From CAMCHP01 sp036835325 (lineage in GTDB: Bacteria > Bacteroidota > Bacteroidia > Flavobacteriales_D > Sanyastnellaceae), in contig DAITMF010000053.1 in NCBI GenBank assembly GCA_036835325.1, positions 1 to 19,389 on the forward strand: a DNA stretch of 19,389 bases. The letters run 5' to 3'. This document shows positions 7,111-14,800 of the stretch, in pieces (positions within the stretch are counted from its first letter, which is position 1; each line of letters begins with the position of its first letter). A model generated the notes under the pieces. The model made no database searches. It saw only the letters and a list, made by a program, of their open reading frames with translations, and had not been told where the DNA came from. The translations under genes and the position numbers were made by a program.

Positions 7111-7126
7111 CATCCGCCGAAGGCGA
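7111..7126 (-). repeat. Dispersed 16-bp repeat, copy 2
   Basis: Perfect copy, here on the - strand (the + strand shows CATCCGCCGAAGGCGA). It is the only intergenic copy, 63 bp upstream of the thyA ATG and 79 bp upstream of the pirin gene, in the divergent 156-bp spacer. On the - strand it is preceded by GGTT and followed by GTCAC, a flank it shares with copy 6. Confidence 0.95.
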
Positions 7127-7204
7127 AACCGTCACCGAACTTGTTGTAGTTCAAGGCATGAACAAACTGGGCCGTTGTAGTTTTACATACGAAAAGCAAC
7201 GAAG

Positions 7205-8077
7205 ATGAACCGAAGTGAATTTTTGCGCAAAAGTCTGCTCGGAACCGGCGTTTTGGTGAGCTCGGCTGCGGCCGCCCACCTCGCTGAAAACGGCATCGAC
7301 GAATTGGTGCCGCTTGAGCCGGTCGGTTTCAACCACCTTCCCAACCCCAAAACACCCATTATGGAAAACACCGTTTTGCATACCGCCGAGAGCCGCGGAA
7401 ACGCCAACCACGGCTGGCTTCAGAGCCGACATACCTTCAGCTTTGCCAATTACTACAACCCTGAACGTATGCACTTTGGCGTGCTGCGCGTGCTGAACGA
7501 CGATGTGGTTGCAGGCGGACGAGGCTTCGGCACACACCCGCACAACAACATGGAAATCATCTCAATACCGCTTGAAGGTGCGCTTGAACACCGCGACAGC
7601 ATGGGCAACATTGCCGTGATTCGCGACGGCGACATCCAGGCAATGAGCGCCGGCACGGGGGTTGAGCACAGCGAATACAATCAAAATCCCGACCAAACCG
7701 TGAAATTCTTGCAAATCTGGCTCTTCCCAAACCGCAAGAACGTGACTCCGCGCTACGATCAAATCACCTTGAACAAAGACGATCGCAAGAACCGTTTTCA
7801 GCAAATACTTTCGCCTTCGGCGGATGACGCCGGTGTGTGGATACACCAAAACGCGTGGTTCAGCCTCGCTGATTTCGATGCGGCGCAGCGCCAAAATTAC
7901 CGCTTGAACGACCCCAAGAATGGAGTGTATGTTTTTGCCATCAACGGACGTTTGGAAGTGGATGGACAGCTCCTCGAAGCCCGCGATGGTTACGGACTTT
8001 GGAACCGAACGAGCATTGACATCACCGCTGCCAGCCGCAGCGAATTCTTGGTGATGGAAGTGCCTATGGAGCTATGA
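7205..8077 (+). CDS. Pirin-family cupin protein with an N-terminal leader
   Basis: The 290-residue product is a two-cupin pirin, related to E. coli YhhW quercetin dioxygenase-like proteins. The normal family start aligns at Met51 (MENTVLHTAESRG), followed by 'HGWLQSRHTFSFANYYNPERM'. Metal ligands of the first cupin are visible in 'GTHPHNNMEII' (about residues 113-123) and 'SAGTGVEHSEYN'. Residues 1-50 are extra: 'NRSEFLRKSLLGTGVLVSSAAAA' resembles a twin-arginine leader but has Arg-Ser instead of Arg-Arg, so export is possible but uncertain. Residues 203-208 (SPSADD) are encoded by copy 3 of the dispersed repeat. The substrate is unknown. The stop overlaps an ATG at 8074, but the next lipoprotein probably starts at 8158. 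Confidence 0.9.
   Translation: MNRSEFLRKSLLGTGVLVSSAAAAHLAENGIDELVPLEPVGFNHLPNPKTPIMENTVLHTAESRGNANHGWLQSRHTFSFANYYNPERMHFGVLRVLNDDVVAGGRGFGTHPHNNMEIISIPLEGALEHRDSMGNIAVIRDGDIQAMSAGTGVEHSEYNQNPDQTVKFLQIWLFPNRKNVTPRYDQITLNKDDRKNRFQQILSPSADDAGVWIHQNAWFSLADFDAAQRQNYRLNDPKNGVYVFAINGRLEVDGQLLEARDGYGLWNRTSIDITAASRSEFLVMEVPMEL
7811..7826 (+). repeat. Dispersed 16-bp repeat, copy 3
   Basis: Perfect + strand copy within the pirin gene, in sense orientation, read as S-P-S-A-D-D (residues 203-208). It is preceded by ACTT. It sits between the two cupin domains where related pirins commonly have an SPDG-like turn, so the encoded peptide probably fits a surface loop. Confidence 0.95.
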
Positions 8078-8157
8078 TGAAAAAAAACACTTCTACACAT
8101 CACCGGCACAATGAAGAGGGTGCAGCCGGCGTTGTTTTGAATGAAACACTCGCCGCT

Positions 8158-8598
8158 ATGAATGCCTCTTTAAGAATCGCTTTGGTTGCTTTCGCCGTGT
8201 TCGCCTTGGCAGCCTGCAACAAAATCACCGACAAACCCGGCGACAAACAGGTTGAACAGGTTCAAGATGCCTTAACGGGTGAAGTTTGGCGCATTGTCTT
8301 GCTCATTGATGATGGGGTTGACGAAACCTCTAATGTTGATGACTACCTTCTCGAGTTCGCAGATGAAGGCGTGCTGCTGGCCACCCACAACTCCGATGCC
8401 TCGCTCAATGTGACCGGCACGTGGAATGTATCGCTCGACGACAACCGCACCGAACTGTTTATTGTGCTGCCCAACCCCGGTCAGCTTGAAGATTTGAACG
8501 ACGATTGGTACTACATCGACGGCAACGCCACTTTGATGGAATTTGACGACGATGACGACGACAACGACGAAGACCGTTTGAAGCTCGAACGGCTTTAA
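8158..8598 (+). CDS. Lipoprotein with one copy of an unnamed ~108-residue domain
   Basis: From ATG at 8158 the product is 146 residues with a standard lipoprotein signal (MNASLRIALVAFAVFALAAC, lipidated Cys20). An upstream in-frame ATG at 8074 overlaps the pirin stop but would place 28 polar residues before the signal, so it is less likely. The mature part is one domain (coding 8272-8595): 'GEVWRIVLLIDDGVDET' start, 'VTGTWNVSLDDNRTEL' middle, 'LNDDWYYIDG' near the end, then an acidic tail (DDDDDDNDED). The same domain occurs twice in the next gene. The G-x-W opening and beta-rich pattern recall lipocalin-like small domains of Bacteroidota, but the family was not identified. A terminator follows at 8620. 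Confidence 0.8.
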   Translation: MNASLRIALVAFAVFALAACNKITDKPGDKQVEQVQDALTGEVWRIVLLIDDGVDETSNVDDYLLEFADEGVLLATHNSDASLNVTGTWNVSLDDNRTELFIVLPNPGQLEDLNDDWYYIDGNATLMEFDDDDDDNDEDRLKLERL

Positions 8599-8619
8599 CA
8601 CAACCGACACTCAAGTATG

Positions 8620-8645
8620 AGACCCCGCTTTGGGGTCTTTTTTTT
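8620..8645 (+). terminator. Intrinsic terminator after the one-domain lipoprotein
   Basis: Stem AGACCCC / GGGGTCT with loop GCTTT, followed directly by a run of eight T's. It lies 22 bp after the stop codon at 8598 and separates this gene from the related two-domain gene. Confidence 0.92.
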
Positions 8646-8695
8646 GGCTGTACCGTGTTAATCGGAGTTAAAGATGAGCGATTTAGCTTGGATTC

Positions 8696-8766
8696 CTATT
8701 TAAGATAGTATTGCTTGCTATTTAGAATCAATAAGGCTTTATATAGAAATGATAGTATTCCTATCA
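8696..8766. promoter_or_regulatory. Inverted-repeat cluster, possible operator
   Basis: Two short palindromes with related half-sites: CTAT-TTAAG-ATAG at 8696-8708 and TGATAG-TATTC-CTATCA at 8750-8766. GATAGTATT occurs twice as a direct repeat (8704-8712 and 8751-8759), 47 bp apart. They lie upstream of the -7 element of the two-domain lipoprotein gene. AT-rich sequence yields such matches fairly easily, so this is tentative. Confidence 0.3.
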
Positions 8767-8822
8767 ATTTGCCGTGTATTTGCATACTTTTTGAGCAAAA
8801 ACCAAGGTGAATTAACCCGTAT

Positions 8823-8830
8823 TACCTTTG
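8823..8830 (+). promoter_or_regulatory. TAnnTTTG -7 element for the two-domain lipoprotein gene
   Basis: TACCTTTG is an exact match to the Bacteroidota -7 box, 27 bp before the ATG at 8858, giving a leader of about 20 nt. A TTTTTG lies at 8788-8793, further upstream than the usual -33 spacing, so the -33 element is unclear. Confidence 0.55.
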
Positions 8831-8857
8831 TATCAATAACCTTGAAATCGTTGTGAT

Positions 8858-9778
8858 ATGATGTTCAGTATTTCCCGTTCTATTGCAATGTTAACTGCTG
8901 TAACGCTGTTTTCGGCATGTACAGAAACGACCGATGAGCTGTTGCCACAAAACGCACAGCCATTGGCACAGAATGACCCCATTACCAACGAAAGCAGTCC
9001 GGCTCAGGCGCAAGAAATCAACAGCGCCCTGCTTGACGGCACGTGGGAGGTGGTGCTGCTCATTGACGAAGGCGAAAATGAAACCGCTGATGTGGCCAAT
9101 TTCCACTTCACCTTCAATGATGACGGCAGCGTAACCGCCAACTCTACCTCTGAGCCGGTAGAAACCATTACCGGCAGCTACACCGTGTTCTTTGACGATG
9201 GTCAAACCGAGCTTACGATGACCTTCCCGGTGCCCGGGCCGCTTGACGACCTCACCGACGATTGGTACTTCGTATCGGGAACCACCACCCAACTTGTTTG
9301 GGAAGACAACAGCGACACACCACCAAGCGCATTGACCTTGCAGCAAATTAGCAATGGAAATGGTGGCGGAAACGGTGGGGGTGGTGACCAAGGCGGCGGC
9401 GGTGACCAAGGCGGCGGCAACAACACCGGCGACCAAACCGAAGCCGTGACCAACGCCCTTCTCAATGGCGCGTGGATTGTAGCCCTGCTGGTCGACGACG
9501 CCGAAGACGAAACCGCTGAGTTCGCCAACTTCACTCTCACCTTTGCTTCCGACGGTACGGTAACGGCTACCCATGCATCTGACAGCTCGCTGAACACCAC
9601 AGGCACGTTCTCAGTGTTCTTCGACGACAACCGCACTGAACTCGAAATGAACTTCAGCAACCCTGACTTCGACGATTTGAGCGACGATTGGTACTTCATT
9701 TCATCAACCGAAACCACACTTGTGTTCGAAGACGACGAGGCCGAACTGCTCAACGCACTCACCTTGCAGTTGCAGTAA
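8858..9778 (+). CDS. Lipoprotein with two copies of the unnamed ~108-residue domain
   Basis: The 306-residue product has a lipoprotein signal (lipobox LFSAC, Cys21). Domain A spans about residues 57-164 and domain B about 199-306, joined by a Gly/Asn/Gln-rich linker (165-196). Shared features are 'LL-x-G-x-W' at the start, 'D-E/D-x-x-ET' after it, 'F-x-x-DG-x-V-x-A', 'TG-x-(Y/F)-x-V-FFDD-x-x-TEL', 'DDL-x-DDWYF-(V/I)-S', and a closing 'ALTLQ'. The single domain of the preceding gene (8158-8598) is closer to domain B (both have THxSDxSLNxTGT and DDNRTEL). Function is unknown; the lipid anchor and acidic beta-rich domains suggest a surface or periplasmic binding role. Only 51 bp separate it from the following barrel gene, so they may be co-transcribed. 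Confidence 0.85.
   Translation: MMFSISRSIAMLTAVTLFSACTETTDELLPQNAQPLAQNDPITNESSPAQAQEINSALLDGTWEVVLLIDEGENETADVANFHFTFNDDGSVTANSTSEPVETITGSYTVFFDDGQTELTMTFPVPGPLDDLTDDWYFVSGTTTQLVWEDNSDTPPSALTLQQISNGNGGGNGGGGDQGGGGDQGGGNNTGDQTEAVTNALLNGAWIVALLVDDAEDETAEFANFTLTFASDGTVTATHASDSSLNTTGTFSVFFDDNRTELEMNFSNPDFDDLSDDWYFISSTETTLVFEDDEAELLNALTLQLQ
9383..9418 (+). repeat. Tandem 18-bp repeat in the Gly-rich linker
   Basis: GGTGACCAAGGCGGCGGC occurs twice head to tail without mismatch, encoding Gly-Asp-Gln-Gly-Gly-Gly twice within the linker between the two domains. It is a probable slippage duplication that lengthens the linker in whole codons. Confidence 0.9.
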
Positions 9779-9829
9779 ACTCAGAAGCTACCAAATCACC
9801 CGCCTGAAAAGGCATAAAGAAAACAAACC

Positions 9830-10438
9830 ATGAAAAAGCTCTTTGTTGTTGCGGCCATCGCCCTCAGTGGCACCACCGCTTTTGCTCAAGACAGCAACAG
9901 TCCTGAAACGCTATTCAACGGTCTAAAAGTCAATGAAATTGGAGTGATGGCTGAGGGCTGGTATGGTTTCTCTCAGATTGGAGGAAGTGACGCGCACTTC
10001 TTGGGAGCCCGCGTTGGAGCGGTGATCAATAACCAGTTCACAGTAGGCGGTTTTTACCAGCAATCTGTCAACCAAAACTTCATTCCAAAGGGTGAAGTAC
10101 TGCCAAACACGTACTACGATTTCTGGACTGCCGGAGGCTTTGTTGAATACACAGTGGCAGCCAACAAACTCGTTCACGTGAGCTTTCCGGTGTTCGTTGG
10201 GTACGGTGAGGTTCAACTCGACAATGAGCCAGGCGACATGGATGTTTCGGAAGCAAACTTCTTGGTGATTGAACCTGCCGCATTGATGGAGGTCAACCTA
10301 CTGAAGAACTTGCGTTTCAATCTCGGCGCAGGCTACCGATTCACCAGCGAAGTAAGCTACCGTGCACTTGATCAAAACGATTTGGCCGGTCTGCGCTTCC
10401 ACGGTGGCTTAAAATTTGTGTTTAACAGGGCATCTTGA
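9830..10438 (+). CDS. Small outer-membrane beta-barrel protein
   Basis: The 202-residue product has a clear signal peptide (MKKLFVVAAIALSGTTAFA) with Gln as first mature residue, as the Bacteroidota Q-rule predicts. The mature part is a series of alternating strands with Gly and aromatic residues ('FLGARVGAVINNQFTVGGFYQQSV', then 'RFNLGAGYRFTSEV') and ends in 'LRFHGGLKFVFNRAS', in keeping with an eight-strand OmpW/OmpX-like or PF13505-type barrel. A specific role cannot be given. No promoter is seen in the 51-bp gap upstream, suggesting read-through from the two-domain lipoprotein gene. A terminator follows at 10469. Confidence 0.75.
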   Translation: MKKLFVVAAIALSGTTAFAQDSNSPETLFNGLKVNEIGVMAEGWYGFSQIGGSDAHFLGARVGAVINNQFTVGGFYQQSVNQNFIPKGEVLPNTYYDFWTAGGFVEYTVAANKLVHVSFPVFVGYGEVQLDNEPGDMDVSEANFLVIEPAALMEVNLLKNLRFNLGAGYRFTSEVSYRALDQNDLAGLRFHGGLKFVFNRAS

Positions 10439-10468
10439 CCCTGAGGTTTCATACAGTTGCTTAGAGGG

Positions 10469-10500
10469 GTCCCGGAGCGAACGCTTCGGGACTTTCTATT
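10469..10500 (+). terminator. Intrinsic terminator after the beta-barrel gene
   Basis: GTCCCGGAGC-GAAC-GCTTCGGGAC forms a ten-pair stem with one G-T wobble (10469-10492) and a GAAC loop, followed by TTTCTATT. It lies 30 bp after the barrel gene and ends just before the convergent TolC-like gene. Confidence 0.8.
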
Positions 10501-10503
10501 TCC

Positions 10504-11823
10504 TCAGCGACCTGAAACCAAGCCACCGCGCAAACGCACCAACTGTGTGTGGGTGTTGAGCAGGTTCTGCAGCGCTTGAATGCGCGCCATTTCAGCGTTG
10601 AGAAACGCCACCTGCTGCTGACGGTAGTCGAAGGAGGTGATGAGGCCGTTCGCGAAGCGATCGGCGGCAATGTCTAAAGCGAGACGTTGACGACCGACAT
10701 TGCCATCGGTAAGTTGGTAAATGGCCAGTTGCGCGGTGTAGAAATCCAGCGCGTTGCGAAGGTCGCTTTGCACTTGCAGCTCGAGCTCGTTTTGCTGCAG
10801 CTGGGCCACTTCTTCACGGATGCGCGCATTTTGCATCGCACGGCGGGTTCGTCCGCCATTGAAGAGGTTGAAGTTGAGTGCGAAGTTGCCGAAGTAGTTC
10901 AGTGTGGCCCCTTCAGCGGCAAGATCAAGTGAACGCACACGAAACTGGTTGGCATTCTCAGTGATACCGGCACTGAAGCTCACGACCGGAAACATGGCCG
11001 ACTGTGCCAGCTTGTAGTCTTGCTGCGCCAGAAGTGAGTTCACAAACTGGTTGCGCAAGGCCGTGTTGTTGTTTTTCACCTCATCCCAAATGGTGGCGTA
11101 GCTGTAGGCCACCGTAGGCGCTTGCAATGGTGTGGTGAGGGCAAACTCGGTTTCAGGATCAATGCCCATCAGCAGATTCAAATTGCGCGTAGCATTGCGG
11201 TAGGCGAGTTCCTGAATAAGGTAGTTGCTGCTGTCGGTCACCACATTGTTCTCAAACTGCAGCACCTCAAAGGTTGAGCCCGCACCCAATTCACGTTTGT
11301 CATTGACATAGTTCAATCGGTCGCGCGAAAGCGCGATGACTTCGGTAAGCACATTGAGCCGTTCACGCTGCATGAGCACGTCGTAATAGGCCAAGGTGAG
11401 CGCCTGAACGGTGTTCTCGATAATGAGCGATGCATTGCCTTCACTTTGGCTTTCGAGCAGCTCGAGTTGGCGCTTTTGGATGAACATCCCCAACCCGTCG
11501 AAGAGCACCCAATTGAGGTTGGCGCTGTAGTTCAGGGCCTGGACTTCAAGTTTTTCTTGGATGAAGGCCGTGGGGTTTTGTGACTGGTCGTTGATGGTGG
11601 CATTGAATCCGGCCGAGAGGGCAATGCTCGGCAAGGCCGATGTTTGTCCCCACGAATTGTTGTTCGCTGCGATTTCAACCGAGGCCTCCGCGATGCGGAT
11701 ATCAAAGTTGTTCTGCAATGCGCGGGCGACTGCGTTCTCGAGCGACAGTGTTTCTTGCGCCCACGAGGCCACACATCCGCCGAAGGCGAGAAAAACAAGC
11801 GCCGTCAACTTAATCTTCAGCAT
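10504..11823 (-). CDS. TolC-like outer-membrane efflux channel
   Basis: The 439-residue product (from ATG at 11823) has the outer-membrane efflux protein layout: two repeats of long helices and short barrel strands, starting 'ETLSLENAVARALQNNFDIRIAEA' after the signal peptide and with the second half near 'DEVKNNNTALRNQFVNSLLAQQDYKLAQSA' features. The start at 11823 gives a compact signal peptide ending ASWA before Gln24 (Q-rule); ATG at 11844 would overlap the pump gene more. The signal core LAFGGC (residues 12-17) is encoded by repeat copy 4, and Cys17 gives a weak lipobox (F-G-G-C). It forms the trans-envelope exit duct for the pump and adaptor encoded just upstream, overlapping the pump gene by 14 bp. 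Confidence 0.93.
   Translation of the reverse strand: MLKIKLTALVFLAFGGCVASWAQETLSLENAVARALQNNFDIRIAEASVEIAANNNSWGQTSALPSIALSAGFNATINDQSQNPTAFIQEKLEVQALNYSANLNWVLFDGLGMFIQKRQLELLESQSEGNASLIIENTVQALTLAYYDVLMQRERLNVLTEVIALSRDRLNYVNDKRELGAGSTFEVLQFENNVVTDSSNYLIQELAYRNATRNLNLLMGIDPETEFALTTPLQAPTVAYSYATIWDEVKNNNTALRNQFVNSLLAQQDYKLAQSAMFPVVSFSAGITENANQFRVRSLDLAAEGATLNYFGNFALNFNLFNGGRTRRAMQNARIREEVAQLQQNELELQVQSDLRNALDFYTAQLAIYQLTDGNVGRQRLALDIAADRFANGLITSFDYRQQQVAFLNAEMARIQALQNLLNTHTQLVRLRGGLVSGR
11774..11789 (-). repeat. Dispersed 16-bp repeat, copy 4
   Basis: Perfect - strand copy in the signal-peptide region of the TolC-like gene, in sense orientation. With the preceding C it is read L-A-F-G-G-C (residues 12-17). 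The 5' flank is TTTTTC, like copies 1 and 6. Confidence 0.95.
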
Positions 11824-14800
11824 CTTCAAAGCTTTTGTGTGCAATCAATTCGCGAATGGCCGGCTCACGCAAGTTGGCTTCGGGATAGTTGCCTGTTTTA
11901 ATCCACACCCATGCGCCGTGCAATGGGTTGATCCAGAGCAGCAAAATGGGCAGGAGCACAAGAATGATAAGCGTTATGAACAGCAAGCCGAAGGCTACCG
12001 AAATCGCCATCGGGATGAGGAATTGCGCTTGGAAACTCTTGTTGAGCATAAGCGGAGCGAGGCCCACGATCGTTGTGAACGAGGTTAACAAAATCGGCCT
12101 GAAACGGCTCACGCCGGCGCTGAACAGGGCTTCATGGAAATCCATGCCTTCGCGCAAATTGCTGTTGAACGCCGTTACGAAAACCAGCGCGTCGTTGATC
12201 AAAATGCCCACCAATGCAATAATACCGAGGATGGAGAACAAACTAATTTGCGCGCCAAGAACCCAGTGGCCGATGCTCACCCCGATCATACCGAACGGAA
12301 TCAGCATAAACACAGCGGCGGCTTGCAGCGGCGAACGGAAGGTCACAACAACGATCAAAAACATGACCAGCAAAATGAACGGAAGCACCTTTTGAATGCT
12401 TTGCTGTGACTTGACCTGCTCGCGGTTTTGGCCCTCGTAGCTGACGCTAACGCTGGGGTATTTTGCGAGGATGGATGGGATGAGTTCTCCTCTGATTTCG
12501 GCGTTGGCGTCGGTGGCAGAGACATCGGCACGGGCGAGGTCAGCGCTTACCTGCACTTCGCGTTTCCCGTACAAACGGTTGATCGAAACCACGCCACGCT
12601 CAACGGTGTAGGTGGCCACTTCATCGAGGGGCACTTCGAGGCCTGTCGCTGTGCGGATGCGGGTTTGTCCGAGCTGCTCAACCGATCGGCGGTCTTGATC
12701 ATCGTAGCGCACCCACACGCGCACTTCGTCGATGCCGCGTTGCAGGCGCTGCACCTCGCTGCCGAAGTAGGCCCCACGCAATTGCGCCAATACTTCTTGC
12801 TCGGTTAAGCCCAAATAGCGCGCCTTGGGCTTGAGGGTCAAGCTCACTTCTTTGAGGCCTTTTTGGTTGTTGTCGATGACGTCTTTGAGGTCTTCACGCT
12901 GCAACAACGCCTGTTTTAGCTCATTGGCAGCCGCATTGAGCTCAGTGAGATCGTTTCCGAGCAGGGAGACGGAGACGGGCCGTCCGAACGGACTGAAGGT
13001 CGCGAACGACAGGTTCTCAACCCCGTAGATTTGACCAACGCGTGAACGAATCATCGAGGTGATGTCGAGCACCCTGAAATTGCGCGTTTCACCGTCGAGC
13101 AACTGGATGTTGACGGTGCCGTCGTGCGCGGTCGGACCGAGTTTCTTTTCAACGGCGATGACCACGTCGAGGCCGTCATCGCGTTGGGCTTTCAGTTCTT
13201 CGTTGACCTCACGGGCGGCGATTTCGATGCGGTCGAGCGCTTCTTTTGTGATGTATTCGCGTGTTCCGGAGGCCATGCGCACGCCTGCGGTAATGTTATC
13301 GCCTTCGATAAATGGGAAGAAGGTGGTTTTCACGAAGCCGCCTCCGATTAAGCCGGGTACTGTAACGAGGAAGAGCGCCACAATCATGCTGAAGGTGAGC
13401 CAACTGTTGCGCATCGTCCATGCAAGAACCGGCGCATAAAAGCGATTGATCAACCACTGCATGACCGATTTCATGGTACGTTCGACCAGTGTGGGTTTGG
13501 CATCGCGTAAAAGCGCTTTGCTGTGGCCTACGTGACCGGGCAGAATCAGCGCACCTTCAACCAGTGAAATGATGAGGGTGATGCTCACCACCACAGCGAG
13601 TTCAGAGAAGATTTCACCAAGGGTACCTTCGATGAAAAAGAAGAGCGAGAAGGCCACAACGGTGGTGAGAATGGCCGATACCACAGCCGGTAGTACTTCG
13701 AGGGTTCCGTTGATGGTGGCTTGAAGGCGCGTTGCACCTTTCTCGTAGTGTTGGTAGATGTTCTCGGCGATGACGATGCCATCATCGACCAAGATACCCA
13801 CCACCAAAATCATCGCGAAGAGCGACACCACATTGATGGTAACGCCGGTGAACTGGGCGATGAAGAACATGCCTGCAAACGAAATCGGAATGGACAAGGC
13901 CACCCAAAACGCCAGGCGCACGTTCAGAAAGAGCGCCAGCACCACCACCACGAGCAAGAAGCCAACGACGCCGTTGCTCACAAGCAAGTCGATTCGCTGG
14001 AGGAGGGTTACCGAGCCATCGCGGATGATGAAGAGGTTGACATCGCTGTTCTTGGCATTCCAGTCGTCGATGTAAGCGCGCACGCGCTCGGTGATGCTGA
14101 GAATGTCTTCTTCGATCAGGGTGTTTACGGTGACCACAGTCGCGGCCTTGCCGTTGTACCATGAGCGGCTGGGGTCGTCGTCGCTCCAGCGGTCAGAGAG
14201 GGTGGCCACATCGGCCAAGCGCAGCACGCGGCCATCGGGCTGGGCGCGCACAACGATGTCGCGAAGTTCATCGGCCCGGTACTCGCGAAACCGCCCGCGA
14301 ATGAGCAGTTCTTCACGGTCGGTTTTAATTTTGCCTCCGGTGACTTCAAGGTTCGCTGCGCGGATGGCGGCTGCAATCTCGGCGATGGTCAAGTTGAGCT
14401 CGAGCATGCGTTCTTCGCGCACGGCGACCTCTATTTCTTCATCGGGGAAGCCGCTGAGTTGCACCTGCGAGATGCCTTCCATGGAGCGCAGGTCGTTCTC
14501 AATGTTGCGGGCAATGCGCTTGAGGTTGACGAGGTCTTGGTCACCTGAAACGGCAAACGAGATGGCGAAGTTGATTTGCTCTTGCTTGTAGATGACCGGC
14601 GGCTCCATGCCCACGGGGAACGACGAAATGCGGTCAACGGCGTTTTTGACGTCTTGAAGAATCTCGTCTGTTTCGGTTTCGTCGAGCACCGTCACGGTGA
14701 TGCTCGCGGCGTTCTCTGAGCACACCGATTTGACTTGGTCGAGACCGGCGACCCCTTTGAGGTTGTCTTCGATTTTGATGACGATGCCTTCTTCAATTTC

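Larger units (their letters stand above)
8599..8857. other. 259-bp AT-rich spacer
   Basis: The largest gene-free stretch in the window. It holds a terminator (8620-8645), then an AT-rich part (about 8690-8790) with short inverted repeats, and a -7 promoter element at 8823. No open frame or RNA gene was recognised. Confidence 0.7.

Noticed and set aside
7049..7135. N-terminal extension of thyA to 7135
   Set aside because: The extension has no family counterpart, contains the dispersed repeat and the -7 box, and the 264-residue form matches the standard length.
9361..9420. G-rich linker DNA as a G-quadruplex or regulatory element
   Set aside because: The G runs follow from Gly codons (GGN) in an in-frame linker with an 18-bp tandem duplication; runs of three or more G's are too few for a confident call.
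8891..9574. Long antisense reading frame across the two-domain lipoprotein gene
   Set aside because: The sense frame has a signal peptide and internally repeated domains; the antisense product is low-complexity in the Gly-linker region and unlike any protein family.
13299..13314. TCGCCTTCGATAAATG in the RND pump gene, a partial match to the dispersed 16-bp word
   Set aside because: Only 12 of 16 bases agree and the palindromic 3' arm is lost. It encodes conserved pump residues (around FIEGD), so chance similarity is the simpler reading.
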